From Chitinophagales bacterium (GTDB taxonomy: Bacteria > Bacteroidota > Bacteroidia > Chitinophagales > UBA2359), in the NCBI GenBank assembly GCA_020630635.1, contig JAHDBB010000003.1, forward strand, positions 1-39,393: a DNA stretch of 39,393 nucleotides. The letters are read 5' to 3'. Below are positions 21,501 through 33,500 of this stretch, one piece after another. Position numbers and translations under genes: made by a program. Each line of letters begins with the position of its first letter. Within the stretch, counting starts at the first letter, position 1. The notes below the pieces were generated by a model. It had not been told where the DNA came from and ran no database searches. It worked only from the letters and a program-made list of their open reading frames with translations.

Positions 21501-24500
21501 CCACCTACCTCTAAACATGCTGGATAAGAGAATGCAGCAGTTGGAGCAGGAACAACAACAATTGTTAAGATTGCATCTGCTTCACAAGGAGTATCAGACT
21601 CACTTGGATTTTCAACAGAGTATTGTACATATAATGTATCAGTTGCTAAATCAAATGGATTAAATGTATTTCCTTCTAAGATTGCAGCATCTGTATAAAC
21701 ATTACCAGCAGCATCAACTAATTCAAATGCACCAGTAGTATTGTCAGTAGAAGTAATTTCTAAGTACTGAGTTAAGTCAATACCTCCAACTACATCTTCA
21801 CAAACTTTGATTTCACTTGGCTCAAAGAATGCAATTGCTGGATCAGTTATTAAGATGTCAACACAGTGTTCATCTGTACAATCAACTCCATTCTCACTAT
21901 TCGTAACAGTATGACAAACAGTATATAAACCAGCTTCATAATCTGTTGGTATAGCCCATGGGGTTGATGGAATAGTATCTGTATCTCCATTTGTGATTGT
22001 CCAAAGCTCTTCATCACCACCTGTTGCATCGAAGAAATCTAAGTTCAATCCAGCACAGATTGATGGACTTGCATTTGTTGTGAATGTTGCATCTGGAGCA
22101 TCAATTACAGTAATCTGGAAGTCATCAGAATCAAAACATTGACCTTCAGAACCAACAGAGTAAGTAACATCATATACACCAGCAGTTGCTCCAAAGATTA
22201 CAGAACCAGAAACACTAATTGAACCATTTGCAGAAACATACAATCCACCTGGTGTTGCATTAGGATCTGTTTGTAATGCTTCTAAGCTAATTGGATCACC
22301 TTCACAAACTGTAGCATCGTTGTGGTCTCCTGCAATAGCATCTTGAATTACATAAACTTGTGTTGCACCTGAATCAGAACAAGTAACACCGTTTAATGTC
22401 GTTTCTGTAGTTACTACAACATCATACAAACCATCTTCAAAGTTAGCAGCATCTACAACGATTGTATATGTACCTGCTGTACCTGTAGCTGGTTGACCAT
22501 TAACAAGAACAATTGTATTTGCACCTAATGTACCATTAACAGTAATTGTCAATGTAGAATCAACACATACAAATGGATCAACTTCAATAGAAGTGATTTC
22601 TGGTTGCATTACACCTGTAATATTAATTGTAGCACTTGCTTCACATTGTCCTTCACTACTTGCTGTATAAGTAATAGTCATATCACCTGCAACAGTAACT
22701 TCATTACCAACAGTATCAGTACCCATTATGAATACACCACCTGGAGTATAAATTCCATCTAATAAAGTAGTCAAGTTAACAACAGAACCATCACAGATAG
22801 TTGTGTCAATATCAACACCTGCTGATGCTGGTGCAATAATGTAAACTTCAACTAATGTGCTATCTGTACAAGTTCCATTAGAAGATGTAACAGTAATCTG
22901 GTATAAACCATCCATTGTTGGTCCAGTAGAAACTGTGAATGTACCATCTCCATTGTTAACACCCATTTGGTTGTTATTCAATGTAACGATTGTGTCTGCA
23001 TCAGCTAAGTCACCTGTAACTGTTACGATGAAGTCATCACCTGCACAAACGAATGGAGGCACGCTTACACCTGTAATCTCAGGAGTGTTCTCAATTGTCA
23101 ACATTGCCGTATCAGAAGCAAAACAATCACTTTCTTCTGCAACATTATAGATGAATGTATAAGTACCAGGACCATAGCTTACAATCTCATTACCAGCAAT
23201 AAGGTTAGTACCAGTCGCTGTGATTTCGTAGAATGTTCCACCTGGAGTAGTTGGATTACCTCCAAATAAGCCAGTCAAGTTATAATCATCTGTTTCACAA
23301 ATAGTAGCATCTGCTAAAGTAGCATCTGCTTCTTCGATTAAGTAAACATCTTGAGAAGATTCAGCAGGACCGCCACAAGCGTTAGAGCCAGTAGCAACAA
23401 TGTGCCATAATCCGTCTAAGTTTACAGAATCATCAAAGTCTCCTACAGGAATGCAAATAGCTGTAACTTGAGTATGAATGTTACATACACTTCCATCATC
23501 ATTATAGCTAATTGCCAAAGTATCAATCGTTACTGTTACATTTGAACCAAATGCTGGATCAGTAACAGGATATATTTCATAATCTTGGCTATCACGTAAT
23601 ACGATTTCTCCGTCTGGTGCATTGAAGGCAACACAAGCAGCAGGATAAATCTTTAACGTATCATCGCCACATAGATAAGGACTTGCATTTGAAGTAAACA
23701 ATGAGTCTGGTAATAATGGATCAATCCAGATTTGCATTGTATCTGCATCTCCCATACAAGGAGGCTCAATGATAAATGGCTCACCAGCACAAACTGTTTG
23801 TTGTTGTACATAAGCAATAGTCGCAGGACCACAAGTTGTAACACCTGCTGCCGCTAAATCCCATTCGTATAAGCCTTCAATAACTGTATTTTCTTCTAAG
23901 TAGATTTGCTCATCAACAAATACTGTCAATCCATTCTCATCAATGTAAGAAGTAGCAGGAACAATAACAGTATCTAAAGTAGTTACTGGTGTACCTTCAC
24001 CAATGGCAATAGAACCACCTGGTGCATCTACCCAGTAGAATGTACCACCTACACTAGAAGGATCAACTAATAATGAATCTAAGCTAACAACATCTGTTTC
24101 ACAGAATTCAGGGAAGTCACAAACTAACTCAGCATTAACTGATGGATAAATTATTAATGTATCACAGAATGTAACATCTTGACATGCAGAACAAGAGAAT
24201 GTTGTTGAAGTAAAGATGATTTCTAATGGACATCCTTCACAACTGCTTGCTGCATAATCTGCTAATGCAGGAACATCTACAACAAGATCATTTGTAGCTA
24301 ATGGATCAAAAGACACAACTGGAACACCATTCAATTCTAACGTATATTGACAAGTATCGTTATTTATCTCAACAAAATCACCCATTGCAGATTCTCCGTT
24401 TGGTCCACAGTTCACTTGAGCAGTTACTTGTCCTTTAATTAATACCCATTCTAAATATACTGCTATATCAATACCCATACCTGCAGCATTAGAAGTTAAG

Positions 24501-27500
24501 CTGTAAACAAATGGTTGTGGGTTACAAGATGCCATAGAGTCATTTAAGGTTTGAAGACCTGCACCTGGATAAGCAGCTTCATAAGCAGCCACAATTTCAT
24601 CAAATCCAAGCTCACAAGAGAATGAATTATCTGTAGCATCAAAAGTACAATACGAAGGAACTGTATTATCAGGTATACTATCTATCACAACACCACCAGG
24701 TCCTATTATCATAAACCCATCATGATCACCTTGTGCCATTGGGAAATTAGAATGATAATCAAAAGTTAAAGTAAGATCATTTATATATCCTTTAGGACCA
24801 CATAATTCTTCATTAATACCAACTAAAACTGTATCCCTTAATTCATCAGGAACAATAGCAGTCATCATTAACTCATCTCCTGTAATCATCGGAGGAATGT
24901 TCAGATCAACTGTATCATCTTCAGCAGCTCTATCAATAACAATCAATGTAGTATCTAAATCAGCAGGTAAATCAGCTTCATAAAGTCCATCATTGTTACA
25001 AACGATTTCTGGAACATCAAATACTGGGCTGAATTTAACAGAGTCAATCATAATCCAAAGAGTATCTAAGTCAAAGCAAGAAGTGTTGTTGAAACCAGAA
25101 CAATTAAAGTCTGCATCTGGTGCACCATCACAGTCATAATCTAAGTTTTTACCAACTTTATAAATTGCCCAAGTTACAATAGGATCAGAAATAGTTAATG
25201 TTGGATCAATACCAACACAAGTTTCATCAGCATCTGTAAACATTAATGGACCGTCAGGATCTAACTCGAAGTGACCTTTTTGACAGATAACTTCTGTTAC
25301 TAAATCTTGATAAATAGTATCATATAATACGGTATAAAGTGTATCAATACCATCACCATCATTACTATCAACATAAGATGTATCAATAGCTACAATCTCA
25401 ATTGCTTCAGTTGTTTCTGTAACAATTACAGTATCAAATGGCATGGTTGTATTTGGAGTCAATTCAGGAATCAAGCAAATATCTTTGTTAGTACCTTCAC
25501 AAATTGCAATAGTATCTAAAACAAATTCTGCAAGAACTGTATCACAAACTGGAACCAACATATCAATAGAATCTGCACATTCATCACGACCAACAATGTA
25601 ACGAATAGTTACTTCTGAACCACCTGCATTAATTGGATCCCAGATATAATCAAAAGTAGCTGGTAAACCTAATGCTGGATTAGCAGGAGCTGTTTGAATG
25701 ACTTGGAAGTCAGGAGCTACCACTAAATTACCATCCTCATCAAATACTTTGAATTCACCACAAGCAGAACCGCTTCCTGTATAAGGATATGGTGCTGTTG
25801 AAGTAGTCAAGTCTGTTAAGTTGATTGGACCATCACCTGCACAAACTGGAGCTGGATTTTTGAAGTCAGCAGTTCCACCAGGAATGATTTCAATATTATC
25901 TTCAACCATTACCATACATTGAGCTAGTGCTGTATCTTGAACTGTAAATCTAATGGTTAAGAATCCATCAAACTTTCCTGTTGGAATCAAACAATCATCA
26001 AATACTGTCATTTCATCATCTGCATTATCTCCTGTGATAACACCTGCAAATGGACCAACACCTGTTGTGTCATAAGGTACATAACCTGCATAAGTATCAG
26101 TAGAAGCATCATAAGCATTATAAGCAACAATATCAAAATCACCTAAAGAGCTAGCTGTAGAAATAACATCGCCATTAGCATCTTTTAATGAAATGTAATT
26201 GAATAAGTTACATAATGTATCATCAGAACAGATTTTCTCTGGTAAATCTAAGAATGCTTGAATACCAAATCTAACAACTACCCACGCAGTATCTGTAGCA
26301 TAGCAATCTCCATCTCCATTTGCAGGAGTACAAGGCATTGTTACACAACAGTCAGGAGAACCTACAGAATAAACAACCTGAATAGAATCAGGGAATGTTC
26401 CTGTTGGATTATAATTTAATTCATATCCACTTGCACCTGAAATAGCACCTGTTGCAGAAGCACCTACAGTAGAGAATGTTCCACCTGCTGTTGTTGTTGC
26501 TCCCCACAATGCAGTCAAACCTGTTTGACCGGAAGTAGAAACACAAATTTCAGCATCATTGATAGTTGCATCAACTTCTGGCTTCACAACGATAGTTGCA
26601 ACACACTCATCAGCACAAAGGTCTGCACCAATTTGGTGGTTGATAGTGTAAATACCTGCTCCTAATACTGCTGGATCTAAAATAACACCAACATAGTCAC
26701 CAGTTACAGCATCAATAGAATCAGTTAAAGTAATAACTGTACCATCATTACCTGTTAATGTCCAAACATCTAAATCTTCAATATCACCACTTGTAGTATT
26801 TTGACCAAAGATATCCATTAATGCTGGATCTGGACTTAATAAGAATGGACCATCAGATACACATAATGAATCATCTGGAACATCAAAACAAGCATTATAA
26901 GATGGGAATACTCGAATATTCGTATAAATAGTATCACTACAATCAATGCCTCCAGCAATTGAAGTTGCAGCAAAACCGATAGTATAATCACCTGCAACCA
27001 TTCCTGTTGGATCTACTAATATAGAATCACCTGGAACTGTTGGTTGAGTAACACCTGTTGGTAAATCGAAGAATGTTCCCATTACACCTACTGGAGTTCC
27101 ACCTGGATACAAGTCATCATATACATAGATTGTAAAGTCTGGATCAGACATACAAACTGCATTTGGATAATCAGAGAAATATGGATCTGGAGAAGGAACT
27201 AATGTTACAGTAGCTGTATCTAAACGGATACAAGTTGTTCCAATTGCATTTGGAGCTGCTGATACTGAATAAACAACATCTACAGTTGTAACATCTGTTA
27301 CAGTCGTTGGATCATAACAAAGGTTTGTACCATTGATGCTTGCACCTGCAGGAACTGGATTTGCTGGATCTTCAATGAAGATACCACCTTGTGTTGTTCC
27401 ATTTTGGAATAACTGTTGTAAGTCATAACAAGTAGCAGAGTTCAAACAAGCTGTATCTGCTTCTGTAATATCCGCAGAAATATCAAATATTTCAACTACT

Positions 27501-30500
27501 TCACAATCACTGCTTGCACAAGAATAGTTATCATCAGTTGTACTTGCTACTTCTTCATAACAAATTTCTAATAAACCAATATAACCACCAAAATCAATAG
27601 AACCAGTAGCTCCATCAATTATTACTGTACCTGAAAGGTCAGCACCTTGTGTATCTGTTACTGTCCAAAGAGTATCTAAAGGATCACCAGTAGTAGAAGA
27701 AGGACTTACAACATAATCATATAAGTTTACGGTTTCTAAACCACAGAAGTCTGGTAAATCTAAATCAACTGCTGGTTGAGGAACAATAGTAATTGTTGTT
27801 GTTCCAACATCAACACAACATCCTGTAGCACCTGGATAAGAAGCAACAGAGTAGTCAATAACTGCTGAAACTGGAGCAGTAATTTGAGCTGGATCATAAC
27901 ATAAGTTGGTTCCATTTAAGGCAACCCCTGTAGGAAGTTCATCTCCTGCACCACCATTCATTGTTTGATTAACAGCCCAAAGACCTCCTGGTGTTGTTAC
28001 ACCTGCGATAAATTGTTGTTCTAAATCATAACAATTTGTAGAAGCTAAACAAACTGTGTCTGCTTCTGTTAAGGTTGCATCTGTACAAGGGAATACTTCA
28101 ATTGCTTGAGTATAACATTCTTCACAAATACCATCTCCAAGACAGAAAGTAATGGTATATACTCCGTCTACTGTTGGATTAAAGTCTGCTGTATAATCAC
28201 CATTATCTGTGATACCATCACCTGTCCAAGAAGAAGGTGTACCTGGAATTGGAGGATTGTCTGGCATTAAAACATATGGTAATGCTCCTGCAACACTACT
28301 AGACCCATCAATACAAATTGGTGATGGATTCGTCCATGTAGGATCTCCACTAGGTAATACAGAGAAATATTCTGTTTCTGATGCTCCACAGACAACATCT
28401 GTGTCATTATCGTCATTGGTTTCTGTGTATGTCACAGAGTAATCACCAGGCGTTAATGTTGCTGGATCAATTGTAAAATCTGCACCAATAACTACGGTTG
28501 GGTTAGGAGCTAAATCAACTGTAAATCCTGGAGCAGCAGCAATCATTGTAAATATAATAGTATCATTTGGTCCAATATCTTCTCCTGTTAAATAATCAGA
28601 AACATTATATGGATCATAATTTGTACAAATAGGACCATCTGGTAAATCAAAGTCTACAGTTGGTCTTGGAATCAATGTGATACTAGTCGTACCAATACCA
28701 ATACAGTTACCTCCTGCACAAGCATCTCCGACAGAGTACTTAACAAAGATAGTTGTTGCTTCGGTAATAGTAGTAGGGTCATAATTTAAGATGTCTCCTG
28801 CTACAGTAATACCACCAGGATCACTTGGAGTAATATTAGGATCTAATGCTGGATCTAAACACCAAACTCCACCTTGAGTTGTTCCATCAAATAATTGTGT
28901 TAAATCATATTCACCACAATTACATAAACAAACCTCATCTTCTGTTAGAGTAGTAGTAACAGGACAACTTACATCAAAGTCTAAGATATATTCACTTTCA
29001 CAAGGTTGTTCTCCAACCTCAAATTGAACCGTCCATTCTCCTTCAGATGTCAAAAACTGTCCTACTGCATTTGGATCAATAGGTGCTAAAGTACCATCAT
29101 CAACACGAGGATCAAAATACCAGAAATCATCAGATGGGTCAGTTGGTGTGCCTCCATCATTGTAGAAAACACCTGAACCTGTCCAACTACCTGTAATATC
29201 TGAAGTAGTAATAGATGGTAATTCTTGGTATGTTCCTGCATCTGGATTAACCAAATTGCCTCCACCTGGAAGGAAATAAGGCATCGCATCACAACAAACA
29301 CATTCTGTCATAAAGAATGGGTCTAAGCTAGGACATATTTCTATTGTCTGTGAAGCAATTTGTGTACATTCAACTGTACATCCTGCATCTGTTGCAGTAG
29401 CGTCACAAGAACTTGTTACTGTATTTTGAATGGTAAAGAAGGCACAAGCAGCTCCTGGACTTGGAGCAACAAACGTTGTTGGGTCAGCTATAGGAGTGGA
29501 TACTCCTGCTGCATCTATCAATTCCCATGTTCCTGATTGAGCATCAATGCCACTACCTTCAACATTCGTATTTAAGAACTGTGTCAAATCTAATCCAGCT
29601 CCTTCACACAAGTTGCCAGGATTATCAAAGTCTGCATAAACCCCTTGACAGATATGTACTCGAATTGGAGTTTCTGAAACTGCTGTACAACCATCAGAAT
29701 TAGTTACTTGATATACATAATAATAAACTCCTGGCATATATGTTGATGGATCTACCGTATTACCTGGTAATGGTCCACCTGTAATCATACCAGCAGCATC
29801 TGACTCAATAAAGTTTCCTCCTAAATCAGCTCCACTAGCAATATCAATAGCACTTTCAATGTTTAAAGGACTATCTGTTGTACAGAAGTTAAAACATTGA
29901 TCTATTAAAGAAGCATTCGCTGGTTCAAAAATTGTAATTTGAACTGGTGCAGTGATACTTTCACAAACACAATCACCACCTGTAGAACCAGGACCTGAAC
30001 CTGTTGCGGTAACCGTTTCTGAAATGTAGAAAGTATAAGTACCTGGATCTGGCTCTCCATTACCATCTGCATCTAATAATCCTGCTCCACCTGCACCAAC
30101 TAATCCTGGCACCCAAGTTCCACTAATACCTGTTGTAATTTGTGTCGCATTATCTCCTTCATATACTGTAAAGGTACTTCCTGGCTGAGTTTGTGTTAAT
30201 AACACAGTAGGAGGTCCTGCCATATCATAATCCTCTGCACAAATTGGATTGGGATTATCTATGTCTGGAGCAGCTGGTTGAGGCACTATTGTAAATCGTG
30301 ATGGAGTTTTAGGGCTTAAACAAGATACATCTGCTCCTTCTGCTAAAGGATCACTTGGAAGATTGCAAATTGTTGCAGCATATAAGATATTATCTCCTTC
30401 TATTAAGCCTAAATTATAGATTGCATCATCAGGATTCCAAAAATCACCTGAAGCTGTAACAACAATAGCATTGGCAGGATCCATTTCATTTGGATCTGTA

Positions 30501-33500
30501 AACCAAGCAATCATACCATCACTAGCGGCAGGATCACATCCATTACCAGGACAAGCTCCTGCTGCAGTAGCTGATAATCCTTGCATCATTGCAGGATCAA
30601 CAGGCTCACCATCACAGATACAATAATCTGTTGTTACAGGGGCTATTGGTGTAGGTATTTTTTCAATGTAACAAGAATTGAAAGATACATCTAAACAGAC
30701 ACAAGGATCTGCTGGATTCATTAAATCTTCAATAGTTGCACCTGGTACAATTAAAGGTAAAGCATCAGGATTTGAACTATCATAATTGACAGCACAAACT
30801 TGGCATAAAGTACCAGGTCCTGCACCACCCGCAGATAAATCAAAATCTAATACATCTGATACTTGCTCTACGACTCCTCCTATTGATAATACATAAGTGG
30901 TCACAAATGGTGCCATTGTATTGTTACCTGTAACTCCATCAATAAGACCAAGTGTAGAGGTAGTTCCCTCACAGAATTGGTATAAACAAGAACAGGGATC
31001 TTGGGGCTCTAATTCAATCATAGCCTCACAGTTACAAACACCTGGATCTGCTACTGGCATTGCATTTAACAATGCTGTAACCATACCTGGCGATGTACCA
31101 TCTGCTGGAGCTACAAAAGGACCAAACTCATATACAAGTGTTCCAGCAACAGTAGGCATAGACGTAGTAGCCCCACCAACTGGTTCTGTTACATCAATAG
31201 TAGATGCTACAGGAGAATCTCCTGATAAAGTTACTACTACAGTATATTCATAAGAATCATCTGTTTCATCTGTTACACACCCTGTGTCACCTGGATCACC
31301 ATTACACTTACCTAAAACAACATCCAATGTTAAAGAAGGATATACATAAAAAATAGTCTCTACTAAATCAGAACAACAAGTATCTGCTGGGATGCCTGTT
31401 GTTTTATCCACATTATAGGGACATACACAAGTTGACCAGAAAGAATAAGCACCTGGTACACTACTATCTACTAATCCTACCACTACTGGATCAAACACAC
31501 CTGTAGTATCAAAAGGCATACCTGTTAAATCTTGTAAATCGGCTGGTGTTGCCATATATACCAAATTATCAACATCTTTATCTGGACCATCATACCACAC
31601 TATATTAGGTAAGAATGGAGAAAATTCTGGAATTGGAGGTGTATAGGTAGCAGCTCCGTCTGCAAGTGTACAATTTCCATCTGCAAATGGGAAATTAATT
31701 GGACCTGAATCAAAGACTATTGTCGCATCTCCGTCCATATCAATTAATTCACAAGCATCTCCATATCCGTCACCATCCGTATCATCTTGTATTCCATCTG
31801 CGTCAGCATCTATGGGAACAACTAAATTAGGATCTGACAAACAAGTAGCTCCAGGAGTTGTTTCAGTAAATGTAAATACAGAATTAGTTAAAACTCCCAT
31901 ATCACCACCAACACAGTCTCCTACTACTAATTGCCAATCTGTACTATAAATATTTTGTCCTGCAAAATTACTCCAGGAATAAGCTCCCCCAACAGCAGCT
32001 CCTCCATTAAATGTTCCTGTCCAAGGACCTGGTGCATTAAAAAGATCTGCCATAGCAGCTCCAGGAGCGTTGGTAAAACATAGATCTGTAAAGTTCTGCG
32101 GTTGAGCAAAATTAGTACCCTGATTCGGATATATAAACATTGAAGTACCATTTGGACCAAGAAGTGATATTTCTAAGTCTGTATTCCAAGTATGAGTACC
32201 CGTCATACAAATCTCAATCTCCATATTTGCTGGATCGAAGGGACAGAATACAGGCGGTGGTGCAGCACAAGTATCACAAGTAGCTGTCAAACCTATTTCA
32301 TCTGTATTCAAGTCTAATCCAACTGAAGCATCATCCGAACAAACACAGGCATCTTGGTTTTCTGGTTCTAGTATGTCTGGACATTCAAAACACTCTATAG
32401 TGGCAAAACAGACTTCTTGTTCTAAATAACAACATTGCATATTGGTACAAGTTAAGTCAAGACCATCATCTGCATAGTTAGAACCTGGCAGATAACCACC
32501 AACTAAGTAGCAATAAGTATCTGCAACACCAGGAGTCGGATCTGTAAAGGTTAATTCATTACCGACTGCAACTACATCAGCAGGATTACCTGGATTAGTC
32601 ATTCCAGCGGCAACAGATAACATGCCATTAGGCATATCTGCTGGCGCAGCACCAGCACTTGATACAGAACAAGTTGTAAAATCAGCTGGAGTTGTTACTG
32701 TAAGGCATTCAGCATTTCCGCCAATAGTTATTGTGACATCATCCCAAGTAAAATCCTCACCAGCAGGAGCAGCACCATCATTATCAAATCCCTCAACTGC
32801 AATTGTTGTTCCATTTGTACTAGTCCCAAGCAAAAGATCAGTTATCAATGCTCCATTTGATCCAGAGTAAGCATTTACTGAAACATTTGTAAAACAAGCT
32901 GTTATTCCACCACTTGGACCTAACATATCGGCCTCTACAGCTACCTCAGATATGAATGTACCATTAAGATATAAATCAATTGTACTGGCAGACATATTAC
33001 CATCAACAACATTATTAAAATTAGTTACACAAATTTCAACTGTATTAGATTCTGTAAACAAGTCAACACCACAGGCATCATACATTCCACCTACTACAAT
33101 TCCTCCTACATCACCAGCAGCTGTTCCACCAGGACCTGTACTAAACACAGCATCTGCAACAGGTGATGGTGGTTGCAAAACAGATTGTTCTCCTGTAATA
33201 GTAGTAGTATATACTTGAGGATCATCATCACACGTTGCTAATGGTCCAGCTGTAGCTAAAAGAGTGTTAACAGGAGGATTCCCAACTGAAACAACTAATT
33301 GAATAGGACAAGCAGCTCCACAACTAGCATTTCCATCATCTGTAGCACTGTCAAAAGTATCACCAGTAGCTAATTCATCACGAATCTCTACAGTATAAAC
33401 ACCTGGTGCTAACCCTGTAGCTTCCCAATCACCATTAGCTTGTTGAGTTAAAGCACCTGTTGATGGTCCAGCAACTATTTCTACAAAATAATTGGCAATA

